The notes: a model not told the origin generated them from the letters alone. A stretch of 64,000 bases of DNA from Candidatus Methanosuratincola subterraneus (GCA_004028775.1 RXGA01000001.1:277282-341281), one strand, 5' to 3'; counted from the stretch's first letter, positions 15,252 to 24,419 are shown. Made by a program: numbers and translations.

Positions 15252-16103
15252 GTTCCTATTACCTGTTTATAGGGATGGATAACTTTTTTTATTTTAATGG
15301 TTGAAAAAGTTTATATAAACAATAACATTTTTTATTTTTTGATTTTTTACCATAATTATAGGTATAATTAATAACATTTTACCTTATATTCCTTTTCTTA
15401 TCTTATTGAAGTTGTTGCTAACTAAATCAGTAAATATTGAAATTTTTTCTAAAAATAAAAGTTATGGATATTTTAGAAAATAATGCAAAGAAATTAATTA
15501 AAGCTGGACGGTTGCACTCCACCATCAAATCGCGTGCCCTGTGCGGAAGCCAATATTTTTCTGCGCCTCAGGGGCGATCAGCGCAGTGGGCGTGAAGGGT
15601 TCGGCACTGGCGAGTGAAAAAGTCTGTGCGGAAAGAAATATCCTTGCGGTTTGGGAAGTTGAAGGGGAAGACGATCCGAATTTTGTTGACCTGGGGTCGC
15701 CGTTTCTTATCATTTCCCAATCTCACCTAGAATGGGAAATGGTGCGACAATGGGATTTGCAGAAATTTTTCCTTTTGGTTTCTTATTATGGAAAAATTGG
15801 GAAATAAAGAGTTGCCCCGGAAGTTTTTAGTCTCCAAAGACGGCCTGCAGGTTTGCCCAAAACATTTATATCAAAAAGAAATTAATATTTTAATTCAAAA
15901 ACTACATTATTATTTAAATTATTAATTAGTTTGACTTTATATTTTCCAAAAGACTCCTCCGGCAGTTTTGTAAATTAGTTTACTATGAACGCTAGAATCT
16001 AGATCTAAGCGAAAGAACTGTTGGTATCAGATATCTTGAGATATTTGCTAAAAAACCATAAATTATTATATGACAAAACTCACCATTAACACAGGCGAGT
16101 GCA
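15252..16103. other. AT-rich island without a recognisable gene
   Basis: About 850 nt with base composition quite unlike the surrounding genes, dominated by A/T runs. A GC-richer patch at 15500-15700 is open in both a plus frame (15541-15807, 88 codons) and a minus frame (15525-15713, 62 codons), but neither product resembles a family known to me, so it may be a gene relic. A 9-bp inverted repeat catttccca/tgggaaatg lies at 15711-15719 and 15733-15741. Several TATA-like sequences occur (for example tttatataa, about 15309-15317). No tRNA or CRISPR array is seen. Confidence 0.5.
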
Positions 16104-16907
16104 ATGGTCTTGACGTTCCAAGCACTGGTTGGGGGATCGCAGGCAAGCAAAGTCAACGCCACGCTCCCCTGGATAGTGGCATTCTATGAACCTGGTCCGC
16201 CACCCGTCGTGGCGGACATGCTCACCAGCGCCCGGAAGGGTGCTTTTTACGAGGAGATTGTAAAGCTCTCTGACATACGACAGAGGCTCGACGCCAGGTC
16301 CATACTCGTATCCCCCAGGAGACGGATCGGGGTGGATGAAGCGCGGTTGGCAACCTCTTTCGGAATATACGTCGTACTTGAAGGCGACCACGATGGTCTG
16401 AGCATGGCCTCTAGTGGGGCTGATATAGGCGAGGTCAACTCTCGCTTTGTTGAGACTATCCTGAAGAATAGGAGCAGGAGGGTGGCTTCGGAGTGCAGGT
16501 CTGCCATAGTCGAACTGCTCCGGGAAAAGTGGCTCACTCCTGAGGAGCTGGTCTCTGAGCTCCGCCTTTCGTTCGATGCCAGGACGGTGACCGCCCAGCT
16601 AAGGTCCCTTGCGAGGGGCGGCGCCGTGCGCCTGCTAGCAAGGACTGTGAAGGGCGAGGGCATATATGGCCTGCCAGGCATCCAATACCCAGCGAGAGGC
16701 GACTTGTCAAGGCCGTCGAGGCTCGAGTACCTGGAGAGAACAGTGACAGAGATGCTTTCTAACTGCGACCGACCCCTTACTTCGACCGAGATGAGCGAAA
16801 GGATCAATGTAAGCCAGCACCAGATCAGATCAATTATGCGAAAGTTGGCTGGCGCGCAAAAAGCGGCAAGGACTGGTGATGGATGGGTTTTTTCAGGCAA
16901 AAAGTAA
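16104..16907 (+). CDS. Double winged-helix protein with Rossmann-like N domain
   Basis: 267 residues, not assigned to a family. The N-terminal 100 residues alternate strands and helices (WIVAFYEPGPPPVVADML, SILVSPRRRIGVDEARLA, FGIYVVLEG), a pattern like the Mrr/restriction-endonuclease-like sensing domains of some archaeal regulators. Then come two winged-helix units: LTPEELVSELRLSFDARTVTAQL around 140-165 and LTSTEMSERINVSQHQIRSIM around 225-245. A DNA-binding role is likely. The gene itself is GC-rich but lies inside the AT-rich island. A hairpin GCCTA-gat-TAGGC at 16927-16939 followed by A/T probably ends the transcript. Confidence 0.6.
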   Translation: MVLTFQALVGGSQASKVNATLPWIVAFYEPGPPPVVADMLTSARKGAFYEEIVKLSDIRQRLDARSILVSPRRRIGVDEARLATSFGIYVVLEGDHDGLSMASSGADIGEVNSRFVETILKNRSRRVASECRSAIVELLREKWLTPEELVSELRLSFDARTVTAQLRSLARGGAVRLLARTVKGEGIYGLPGIQYPARGDLSRPSRLEYLERTVTEMLSNCDRPLTSTEMSERINVSQHQIRSIMRKLAGAQKAARTGDGWVFSGKK

Positions 16908-16926
16908 TAAATTAATTTCGAAAATC

Positions 16927-16945
16927 GCCTAGATTAGGCAAAAAT
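16927..16945 (+). terminator. Hairpin terminator-like element
   Basis: GCCTA and TAGGC form a 5-bp stem with a gat loop just 20 nt after the stop of the winged-helix gene, followed by aaaaatt. The stem is short, so function is tentative. Confidence 0.35.
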
Positions 16946-17054
16946 TGGTTATTTTTCATTATTGGATTTTCAAACAGCTTAAATGCGAAAAAAATCCCAA
17001 GCCTTAAAAAATATCCCTGCAGAAGGTAATAATTGAATATGTGCGTGCAAACTT

Positions 17055-17849
17055 ATGATGCCCGTCCATATCAACGACATATACTATGAACCGGAAAAAC
17101 AATTTTGTGGACTGTACATAGCCGCTAAAATAACTATGCCTGACTTTGATCCTACTCTAGAACTCCTGAGGATATTAAATGAAAACAAAATTTGTTTTTT
17201 AAGCATATCTTCTCATAGAAGCGAAGACACTGTTCATAACTTCATAACTTTGGACCTTACAGATGCCCCTGAATTGAAAGAGGAAATGATAAAAAATATA
17301 AAAGAAAAATTTGGGTCGCGGCTAGTTTACCTCGAGTGCGCCGATTCTGGCGTCCCCGGGCTGATCTACAACGTGAACGGTTACCCGGTGATACTGAACA
17401 TCTCCGGTCGCCCTATGCAGGTGGCTGCGATGACAACTTCGGGCTGGAAGAACCTCGTGATGGGGATGATCAGGAGATACAAGGGCGACGCAATGCTGAT
17501 GCTCTGGAACATGGGCAACGACTTCGGGGAGGCGCACGGGAAGACCCTACTTGAGATGAAGGGTCTGAGCGACAGGCACCGCATCAAGATCGGGCTCGCA
17601 GTGCTCCAGGCGCTGGGCTGGGGGAAGTTCGAACTTGCAGAGTGCGATGAGTTCGGGAAAGTGGTGGTCATAAGGGCGACAGAGAACTTCGAGGAGCTCA
17701 TAACATGGGAGCTGCTCGACTACGAGAACCGCTTCCTGCTTGGGTTCTTCGTTGGGCTGGTCAGCAAGGTATTCGACAAGGCATGCAGGGGTACTGAAGT
17801 GAAGTGCATGAAGCTAGGAGACCCATATTGCGAGTTCGTGATCAGATGA
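17055..17849 (+). CDS. V4R (4-vinyl reductase) domain protein with ACT-like N domain
   Basis: 264 residues. Residues 1-95 look like an ACT-type sensory fold (FCGLYIAAKITMPDFDPTLE, then IKEKFGSRLVYLE); residues 110-264 form a V4R domain (FGEAHGKTLLEM, GWGKFELAEC, FFVGLVSKVFDKACRGTEVK, then CMKLGDPYCEFVI with the two cysteines typical of the small-molecule-binding V4R fold). V4R proteins act as ligand sensors or in bacteriochlorophyll-like and hydrocarbon pathways. The first 90 codons are AT-rich while the rest is GC-rich with normal codon use, as if two segments of different origin were joined near 17320. It abuts the convergent DUF2099 gene. Confidence 0.78.
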   Translation: MMPVHINDIYYEPEKQFCGLYIAAKITMPDFDPTLELLRILNENKICFLSISSHRSEDTVHNFITLDLTDAPELKEEMIKNIKEKFGSRLVYLECADSGVPGLIYNVNGYPVILNISGRPMQVAAMTTSGWKNLVMGMIRRYKGDAMLMLWNMGNDFGEAHGKTLLEMKGLSDRHRIKIGLAVLQALGWGKFELAECDEFGKVVVIRATENFEELITWELLDYENRFLLGFFVGLVSKVFDKACRGTEVKCMKLGDPYCEFVIR

Positions 17850-18707
17850 TCAAACAAGCGGATCCGGGCACTTCTCTGCCGCATACGGGATCTTCTCGAC
17901 CTTGATAAGGAACTTTTGCCTGCTCGCCTTCACCTTCTCCAGGACTAGGCATTTCCCCCTCTCCGTGAACGCGAAAACTGGGACTGCTGAACCCGCCTGA
18001 ATCAGCGCCTTCTCGGCAGCCGCCTCCCTGATCCACTTGGATGCGCAACCCGACACCAAGTCCGCAACCTCGACCATCCTGAAGGCATCATCCTTCCCGA
18101 TCCCCGTCAGGTGGACTCCGAATATGAGCGTGTCTGGATGCTTTGCCCTTATCCTCTCACCATCTGCGGGGTCGGTTATAGTGACGGCAACATCCGAGTA
18201 TCCCTTCCGGTACGCGAGATCAGTCCCCTCCACCTGGTCGATCCTTGCGGTCTCGCGATCAAGGACAGCCCCGCCAATTGCCTCTATCCTTTCGATGAGC
18301 CTTGGGATGGGCGAAGTCGAAACCAGCCCGGACATCCTCCCGCCTATCCCTTGGACCAAGTCCGGATTCAGTGTTATGACTGTCCCTGCACCCTCGCAGA
18401 CTATCACAGCTGCGCCCAAGACCTTCGACCTTAGCCCTTGGCTTATAATTTCGGATGCGCCAAAGGTGACAAAGTCCTGCGATGACTCGAGCAAACGGTC
18501 CCCGGTGCACATTCCATACGATCTGATCCTGCCCTCTATGTTTTTGCGGACCTTCTCTGGGGTGATTATGTCTACTGGGGTGGAGAACTTCTTCGCGAGC
18601 GGGCATTCCCTGATCATGGGCGAGCCAACCTCGATCACCAGCCCGTCCCTGATCACAATGCGTGACCTGCCTATCGCTTCAATAACGTGCTCGTCTTGAT
18701 CGGGCAT
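17850..18707 (-). CDS. DUF2099 family, methanogenesis marker protein 8
   Basis: About 285 residues. The opening DEHVIEAIGRSRIVIRDGL, the EVGSPMIRECPLAKKF segment with a conserved cysteine, SYGMCTGDRLLE, and the glycine-rich IVCEGAGTVITLNPDLVQGI match my memory of DUF2099, a protein found mainly in methanogens and annotated as methanogenesis marker 8. Its biochemical role is unknown; redox or cofactor maturation has been proposed for many such markers. ATG 18707 is chosen over GTG 18731 because homologues start near the DEHVIEA segment and an A/T box (gatattat) lies about 40 nt upstream. It is convergent, one base from the V4R gene end. Confidence 0.72.
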   Translation of the reverse strand: MPDQDEHVIEAIGRSRIVIRDGLVIEVGSPMIRECPLAKKFSTPVDIITPEKVRKNIEGRIRSYGMCTGDRLLESSQDFVTFGASEIISQGLRSKVLGAAVIVCEGAGTVITLNPDLVQGIGGRMSGLVSTSPIPRLIERIEAIGGAVLDRETARIDQVEGTDLAYRKGYSDVAVTITDPADGERIRAKHPDTLIFGVHLTGIGKDDAFRMVEVADLVSGCASKWIREAAAEKALIQAGSAVPVFAFTERGKCLVLEKVKASRQKFLIKVEKIPYAAEKCPDPLV

Positions 18708-18925
18708 ATTCGCATCGAAAAGTTGATACACGCCTTCGGATAATATCTCTTTTGCCGATGAAGATAGTCATGCAAACCGATGGGAAAGATGAGGGCCCCT
18801 AGGGTATCTGAGGCATTTCCCATACAATATCCAATTAGAGACGGCGGTTTTCGATTCAAGCCGCGTTCTGCCATTATTTGCATGAAGTTCCTGAAAATGC
18901 CCAACAAAACAGGGTGTGGATGGGC

Positions 18926-19105
18926 TTAGATCCGCCTTCTCGACTCTGCCTCGCTCTTGAGCAAGTACCTGATCACATAGTCCATTGTCTTCCTGCGCCT
19001 GTCTTGGCTGTCCTGGAACCTCAGCGTCTTCTGCAGCTCCAGCAGGCTGATGTAAGTGTCCTCCTTTACCCTGATCAGAAAAGTCCTCTCTGGCAAAAAG
19101 CCCAC
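18926..19105 (-). CDS. Small ribbon-helix-helix protein
   Basis: 59 residues, read by hand. The pattern is a basic beta strand (ERTFLIRVKEDTY), helix (ISLLELQKTLRFQD) and a second helix (RKTMDYVIRYLLKSEAES), typical of CopG/VapB-type DNA-binding proteins and antitoxins. The start is GTG 19105. It lies 13 nt after the end of the pyrophosphatase gene on the same strand, so it can be expressed from that transcript. No partner toxin ORF is adjacent (the next gene downstream on this strand is DUF2099 with a 219-nt gap), so it is more likely a stand-alone regulator. Confidence 0.6.
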   Translation of the reverse strand: MGFLPERTFLIRVKEDTYISLLELQKTLRFQDSQDRRRKTMDYVIRYLLKSEAESRRRI

Positions 19106-19118
19106 CTGTAAAAAAAGA

Positions 19119-21179
19119 TTAGAGGAGAGAGTACATAAGGATTAAGGCAATGAAGAGTATCGAGATCGTGTTCATCACTTTGATGAGCGGGTTGATCGCA
19201 GGGCCTGCAGTGTCCTTGAATGGGTCTCCGACCGTGTCCCCGACTACCGCAGCAGCATGGGCCGGGCTCTTCTTGCCGCCGAAGTTGCCGAGCTCGATGT
19301 ACTTCTTTGCATTGTCCCACATAGCTCCCCCTGTGGTCATGAGCAGCGCGAGAAGCACCCCAGACAGGATCACTCCCATGAGCATCCCTCCGAGAGCCCT
19401 CTCGTTGAGCAGGAACCCGACCAGCAGGGGCGAGAGTATCGCAATGAGCGCAGGCGCCGCCAGCTCCTTCAGTGCAGCCTTGGTCACTATGTCGACCGCC
19501 CTGCCGTAGTCCGGCTTAGCGGTCCCTTCCATGATGCCCTTGATCTCGCGGAACTGCCTCCTGACCTCCTCGACAATCTGGAATGCTGCCCTCCCGACAG
19601 CAGTCATCAGCATCGATGCGAATAGGAAAGGTATTGCAGCGCCCAACAGGAGACCAGCAAGCACAAACGGATCCTCTATCGAAAGCACCACAGATCCAAC
19701 CCTCTTGACAATCTCATCCTTGTATGCCGCAAACAGCGAGAGGGCTGCGAGTGCAGCAGAACCGATCGCGTATCCTTTGGTCACAGCCTTCGTTGTGTTC
19801 CCGACCGCATCGAGCGGATCCGTCACGTCTCGGACTTCCTTCGGGAGGTTTGCCATCTCTGCGATCCCTCCTGCATTGTCCGTTATCGGTCCGTAGGCAT
19901 CGATCGAGACTATCATGCCGGTTGTGGACAGCATAGCTGCTGCAGCGATTGCAATGCCATAGACTCCAAGCTCTGGAGAAGATGCGCCGCCGGCGATGAA
20001 ATAAGAGGCCAGTATGCCTGCAACGATGACGATTACAGGGAGGAATGTGCTCCGCATGCCCATCCCAAGCCCTGCTATGAGGTTGGTGCCCGCGCCGGTC
20101 TTGGAGGCTTCAGAGACGAAGAGCACTGGCTTGTGCGAATACGATGTGAAGTAGTCTGTTATAACCACCATGCATACCATCACAACGAGCCCGACTATGG
20201 AGCATACGTAGACGCCGAGATCCCCTCCCATGAAGTAGTAAGTGACGATGTAGAAGGCGACCGCCGAGACGACGATCGTGGCAGCAAGCCCCTTGTAAAG
20301 GGCGTTCATTATCTTCCCTTCCTTGCCGAGCCTCACGAAGAAAGTCCCTATCACCGTGGCGAAGATGGCCATGGCGCCGATCACCAGCGGCAGGGCGATT
20401 CCGCTCGCCCCGAATTTCGCGAGGACTGCTGGCGATGAAGCCAAAAGCATCGCGGCCAGCGCGGTCACAACATAGGTCTCAAACAAGTCAGCTCCCATGC
20501 CGGCGCAGTCGCCCACCGCGTCGCCCACGTTGTCAGCGATAACGGCTGGGTTGCGCGGGTCGTCTTCGGGTATCCCTGCCTCGACCTTGCCGACCAGGTC
20601 TGCACCTACGTCTGCCGCTTTAGTGTAGATTCCGCCGCCGACCCTCGCGAAGAGGCTTATGAGGCATGCGCCGAAACCGAATCCTACGAGAAGGTTAGCG
20701 TCGCCGAAGAGGATGTAGAATGACGTAAGCCCCAGCAGCGCGAGCCCGACGATCGTGAATCCGGAGACTGCACCGCCTTTGAATGCCAGCGAGAGGGCTG
20801 CCTGCAAACCCTGCTTCGCCTTGTTCGCCGTCCTGACGTTCCCAGCAGTCGTCATCTTCATGCCCACGTAACCGCAGAAGGCTGAGAGCGTCGCGCCGAC
20901 CGCGAAGCCGAACGCAGTCTGCCAGTTGATGGCCAGCACCAGGACAACTGCGATCACGGCGGCGAAGATTGCGACCGTCTTGTACTGGCGGTTGAGGTAA
21001 GCGTTGCCGCCTTCCCGGATTGCTTTAGCAATCCTCTTCATTTCGTCAGTGCCCTCGTCCTCCCTGATCACGCTCATCGCAAGGTACCCTGCGTAGAGCA
21101 GCGCGACCACGCCTGCCACTAGCGGGAGCATGGTCTCTATGTTGAGTCCGACCATAAGTGGTGTCCATATCTCACTCAT
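19119..21179 (-). CDS. hppA: Membrane H+-translocating pyrophosphatase, K+-independent type
   Basis: About 686 residues with some 15-16 membrane helices. The substrate loop [20 protein letters not shown] and [15 protein letters not shown], plus [10 protein letters not shown] and the C-terminal [20 protein letters not shown], are diagnostic. It hydrolyses PPi and pumps H+ outward. The position that separates K+-dependent from K+-independent enzymes reads [16 protein letters not shown]: Lys where K+-dependent enzymes have Ala, so this should be the K+-independent H+ pump. ATG 21179 follows GGGGG at proper spacing; a cttaaatat box about 50 nt upstream supports a short leader. The RHH gene follows downstream. 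Confidence 0.93.
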   Translation of the reverse strand: MSEIWTPLMVGLNIETMLPLVAGVVALLYAGYLAMSVIREDEGTDEMKRIAKAIREGGNAYLNRQYKTVAIFAAVIAVVLVLAINWQTAFGFAVGATLSAFCGYVGMKMTTAGNVRTANKAKQGLQAALSLAFKGGAVSGFTIVGLALLGLTSFYILFGDANLLVGFGFGACLISLFARVGGGIYTKAADVGADLVGKVEAGIPEDDPRNPAVIADNVGDAVGDCAGMGADLFETYVVTALAAMLLASSPAVLAKFGASGIALPLVIGAMAIFATVIGTFFVRLGKEGKIMNALYKGLAATIVVSAVAFYIVTYYFMGGDLGVYVCSIVGLVVMVCMVVITDYFTSYSHKPVLFVSEASKTGAGTNLIAGLGMGMRSTFLPVIVIVAGILASYFIAGGASSPELGVYGIAIAAAAMLSTTGMIVSIDAYGPITDNAGGIAEMANLPKEVRDVTDPLDAVGNTTKAVTKGYAIGSAALAALSLFAAYKDEIVKRVGSVVLSIEDPFVLAGLLLGAAIPFLFASMLMTAVGRAAFQIVEEVRRQFREIKGIMEGTAKPDYGRAVDIVTKAALKELAAPALIAILSPLLVGFLLNERALGGMLMGVILSGVLLALLMTTGGAMWDNAKKYIELGNFGGKKSPAHAAAVVGDTVGDPFKDTAGPAINPLIKVMNTISILFIALILMYSLL

Positions 21180-21337
21180 GAATTTTCCCCCTTGCTTCTG
21201 ATGTTTATGGAGTGATTCAGGCGGGGGATATTTAAGCGATTCGATATTTGGAGCTAAAATTATTGCAAAAAACAAATGCCCGCGTAAAATCTCTAAAGTT
21301 GGCTGGAAAAAGAAAAAATGGATTTTGTTTTAGCGTT

Positions 21338-22966
21338 TCATTCGACAGGGATGTAAGCCACTTCGCAGTTGCCTTCCTTGAGCGCGATGACAGTGCGCTT
21401 CATCCATTTTTCGTCTTCTTTCGGGAAATCAGCCCTGTAATGCGCCCCCCGGCTCTCCTCCCTGAGCGATGCAGCCATTGCAGTCACTTCCGCCATGTCG
21501 AGCATCATCTGGACGAGCGTCAGTTCCAAGCTATTTTCGGTGCGTATGCCATCCTCCCTGATCCGGTTGAATGTAGCCAATGCCTCCTGAAGCCCCGTTG
21601 CGTTCCTTATGATCCCGACATCCTTCCACATCGTCTCCCTGATTGTGCTGATCGCATCCTTTGCAAGCACTTTGCCCTCTCCGTATGAGCCTTGGTAGGG
21701 AAACTCAGGATCTGCTTTGAACGCGCCGGGATCGCCCTTGTCGACCGTGCTCGCATGCATCGAAGCAGCCATTCCGGACCTGAACCCGAATGCTATGGCA
21801 GCGGCGAATGCGTTTCCGCCGATCCTGTTCGCCCCGTGAGGGCCGCCGACCGACTCGCCAGCGGCAAATAGCCCCTCCACTGACGTGGCCCCGTTTGCGT
21901 CCGTTTTTATCCCGCCCATCATGAAGTGGGCATAAGGCGAGATCGAGACCTTCTCTGTCCTGAGCGGGACTCTCCTTGACTCAAGATCCTTTACGGCTGC
22001 CCTCAAGGCAGGGTTGCCTTCCAGATCGCTGTCCTTGATAGCCCTGCAGTCCAGGAAGACCTTCCTCTCCCTGCCGCCGGAGAGCATCTCCTTGGCTATG
22101 AGTATCGAGAAGGCGTCCCTCGTCATCTTCCACGGCTCGCTTATTCCGTTCTTCTTGAAGATCGAGTTCCCTTCCTCGTCCAGGACGTCCCCGCCGTTCC
22201 TTAGGAGCTGGGAATACTCTATGAAGAGCTTGGGGAGCCCTTCCTGGGCGACCATCATGGGGTAGAACTGGACAAACTCCATGTCCACCAGCTCGGCCCC
22301 TGCCCTGAACGCCAGGCTGCACCCGTAGCCAGACGACCCTGCAGGCATCAGGGTCTTCGAGTAGATCTCCCCTGATCCGCCCGTGGCAACCACGATCGAT
22401 TTGGCCTTCATCACGACGGGCTCGCCGGTGTCGGTCTTTGCGCCTATGGCTCCGACCGCCCGTTTTCCATCTTTCACGATCCTTGTGACCATGGTCCTCT
22501 CGAGGAATTTGACGCCAAGCCCCTCTGCCGTCGACCGAAGGACTTTTTGGAGGGCGGTCGCCTTCCCCTTCATGTAATACGACCTGGGCTTGGAGTGTCC
22601 TGGTATTGGGTACGCCTTGATCTCCCCGTTCTCCTCCTCAAACTCCACCCCAAGCTCGACGAGGCGCGAGAAGTACTTCGAGATGTCATTGGCCATTGTC
22701 CTGGCAAGCTTCTTGTCGTTGATCATGCACCCCCCTCGAAGCGTGTCCTGGAAATGCAGATCCGTGCTGTCCCCCGGGTCGCCGAACGCAGTCACGGCTG
22801 AGAGTATGCCCGCAGCCATGGAGGTCGTGTTCGCCCCGCCGACCAGAGTCTTTGTGACTATTGCCGTCCTTGAGAGGTCTGATGCTGAGGAGATCGCCGC
22901 GCAAAGCCCTGCGAGCCCCCCGCCTATCACCAAAACGTCTGTTTCGAGTTCCATTTTGTTCACCAT
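21338..22966 (-). CDS. FAD-dependent fumarate reductase/succinate dehydrogenase-type flavoprotein
   Basis: 542 residues. An N-terminal FAD dinucleotide motif DVLVIGGGLAGLCAA, the covalent/FAD loop region NTTSMAAGILSAV, the substrate segment SYYMKGKATALQKVL, ATGGSGEIYSKT, and the HFMMGGIKTDANGATSVEGLFAAGE with HGANRIGGNAF form the standard subunit A of the family. The C terminus has the helical capping domain. Candidates are fumarate reductase A (TfrA-like), L-aspartate oxidase or APS-reductase-like enzymes. No Fe-S subunit is adjacent. A TATA box (aatatattg, about 22968-22976) would place the transcript start close to an internal ATG at 22954, so the true start may be four codons later. Confidence 0.83.
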   Translation of the reverse strand: MVNKMELETDVLVIGGGLAGLCAAISSASDLSRTAIVTKTLVGGANTTSMAAGILSAVTAFGDPGDSTDLHFQDTLRGGCMINDKKLARTMANDISKYFSRLVELGVEFEEENGEIKAYPIPGHSKPRSYYMKGKATALQKVLRSTAEGLGVKFLERTMVTRIVKDGKRAVGAIGAKTDTGEPVVMKAKSIVVATGGSGEIYSKTLMPAGSSGYGCSLAFRAGAELVDMEFVQFYPMMVAQEGLPKLFIEYSQLLRNGGDVLDEEGNSIFKKNGISEPWKMTRDAFSILIAKEMLSGGRERKVFLDCRAIKDSDLEGNPALRAAVKDLESRRVPLRTEKVSISPYAHFMMGGIKTDANGATSVEGLFAAGESVGGPHGANRIGGNAFAAAIAFGFRSGMAASMHASTVDKGDPGAFKADPEFPYQGSYGEGKVLAKDAISTIRETMWKDVGIIRNATGLQEALATFNRIREDGIRTENSLELTLVQMMLDMAEVTAMAASLREESRGAHYRADFPKEDEKWMKRTVIALKEGNCEVAYIPVE

Positions 22967-23004
22967 TACAATATATTGCTCTTCTGGCTGCGGATCGGTT
23001 AAGG

Positions 23005-23289
23005 CTAGCCCCCGAAGGGCGGGAGGCCGATAAGCACCTCCGATCCGTCGGAGATCGGATTCTTCATGTCTGCCTTCGAGAGGAGGACGCCGTCCAGCGT
23101 TATCATGATCCCTTGCTCGATCTCTGAGTCGGTGAGCAGGCGCCTCACCTTCTCACCGTATTTCTCGATCAGGAAGCCAATGAGGTCCTCGACTGTCGAG
23201 CCCTCCTCCAGCTGGATCTCCTCCTCCTTCACGCCTGTCGCGTCCCTGAGGATGGAAAGGTAAGAGACCTTGACCCGCAAGCCAGCCAC
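23005..23289 (-). CDS. MoaD/ThiS family ubiquitin-like sulfur carrier
   Basis: 94 residues with a beta-grasp pattern (LRVKVSYLSILRDATGV, then VEDLIGFLIEKYGE, IMITLDGVLL) and the terminal PPFGG that is adenylated and thiocarboxylated in MoaD, ThiS and archaeal SAMPs. It may serve molybdopterin or tungstopterin synthesis, tRNA thiolation, or protein modification. Start GTG 23289. It lies 32 nt after the FBPase stop and 38 nt before the flavoprotein on the same strand; a MoaE or E1 enzyme is not present here. Confidence 0.85.
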   Translation of the reverse strand: MAGLRVKVSYLSILRDATGVKEEEIQLEEGSTVEDLIGFLIEKYGEKVRRLLTDSEIEQGIMITLDGVLLSKADMKNPISDGSEVLIGLPPFGG

Positions 23290-23321
23290 CGGTCTTCCAA
23301 TCGGAGCAGCGCCGCGCTGCG

Positions 23322-24419
23322 CTACTCCTCCTTCTTGCCCCTCGACTTGAGCTTTTCAAGCACCTGGGGCATCGTGGTGTATTCCATCTCCTCTGGTCCA
23401 AGCCGCTCTGGCATGAACGGGCCGTGCCTCCTCATGTAATCGGCTATCTCGCATGCCTTTGCCCTGGTCATGTCGAATGCAGGGTCATCGAAGAGATCGG
23501 ATGGACCTGTCAGCCTGCCGTTCTTGATCTGGAAGCCCAGCGCTATGAGCCTCGGCGGGCCGTCGAACCTTGTGCACCGGGCGTTCCTCTGCGCCACGGG
23601 CATGATTGGGCCGTAGTGGGATCCGCGCATCCATCCCGCGACTAGGTGCGGGAACGCAAAGGGCTCCAGGATCTCCCCGACCGCCGGGAGGCCGTGCTGC
23701 GCCCTGACTATCGCGACGGGGTCGTCCTTCCCGACATACCTGCCGGCTATGAGGCAAAGCCTCGTGATGCTCACTTTGGAAGCAACAGTCCCGTCCTTCT
23801 TGCTGATCTTCTTTAGGATGTACCTCCCCGTGGTCCCGATGAGCGCAAGGAGGTCGTAGGACTCCTCAGGGGTCTTCAGCTCGAAGGAGGTGCCGTCCAG
23901 CACGTCCAAGACTTGGAAATTAAACCCGTCGTGCATCGTCGGGTCGATCACAAGCCCGGCTGTTGAGAACGGGTCGGCGAAGACCTTGTAGAGCGGGAGG
24001 TTGAATGCCCCCGGTTCGGTCTTGTCTGCCATGAACACGACTACGGGCTCGCTCTTCCTCTCCTCGAACTCCATCTCGGCGTATCCCGGGCCCAAGCCTT
24101 TCAGGTTCCCGGAGAACGCTTCGCAGAGGAGGTCCTGCCCCGCGGCGTAGAGCCCCAAATCTTCAGCGACCTTTGCCGCCTTCTTGAAGGTCTCCCACGC
24201 CAGGTTGTGTATCTCGGGGTTGTCCTCCCCCTTCTTGTGAGTGATGATCAGCTCGATGTCATCACCGCAGTTTGTGACATGGAAGTCGCTTATCAGCCCA
24301 GAGTCTTTAGCCTCTTTCATGGCATCCTGGGCAGCCTTCAGCTGCATCGGGTGCACGACATGGTGCCCCGCAAGAGAGCCAACATCCGCCTTGAGCACGC
24401 TCAACGTCGTCTTAACCAT
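23322..24419 (-). CDS. fbp: Bifunctional fructose-1,6-bisphosphate aldolase/phosphatase
   Basis: About 365 residues, the usual size of the archaeal FBPA/P (type V FBPase). Conserved pieces include the metal-binding start VLKADVGSLAGHHVVHP, NCGDDIELIITHKKG, GPGYAEMEFEERKSEPVVVF with the acidic ligands, FNLPLYKVFADPFSTAGL, and RGSHYGPIMPV. It makes fructose 6-phosphate from triose phosphates in one enzyme, committing the cell to gluconeogenesis. The ORF is open to 24431; ATG 24419 (MVKTTLSVLKADVG) is the normal family start. MoaD-like and flavoprotein genes follow closely. Confidence 0.92.
   Translation of the reverse strand: MVKTTLSVLKADVGSLAGHHVVHPMQLKAAQDAMKEAKDSGLISDFHVTNCGDDIELIITHKKGEDNPEIHNLAWETFKKAAKVAEDLGLYAAGQDLLCEAFSGNLKGLGPGYAEMEFEERKSEPVVVFMADKTEPGAFNLPLYKVFADPFSTAGLVIDPTMHDGFNFQVLDVLDGTSFELKTPEESYDLLALIGTTGRYILKKISKKDGTVASKVSITRLCLIAGRYVGKDDPVAIVRAQHGLPAVGEILEPFAFPHLVAGWMRGSHYGPIMPVAQRNARCTRFDGPPRLIALGFQIKNGRLTGPSDLFDDPAFDMTRAKACEIADYMRRHGPFMPERLGPEEMEYTTMPQVLEKLKSRGKKEE

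Noticed and set aside
15541..15807. 88-codon plus-strand ORF as a gene
   Set aside because: No Shine-Dalgarno, no recognisable family, and the minus strand is equally open there; kept only as a note in the AT-rich island entry.
18926..19105. Type II toxin-antitoxin system
   Set aside because: The RHH protein lacks any adjacent toxin-like ORF on either side.
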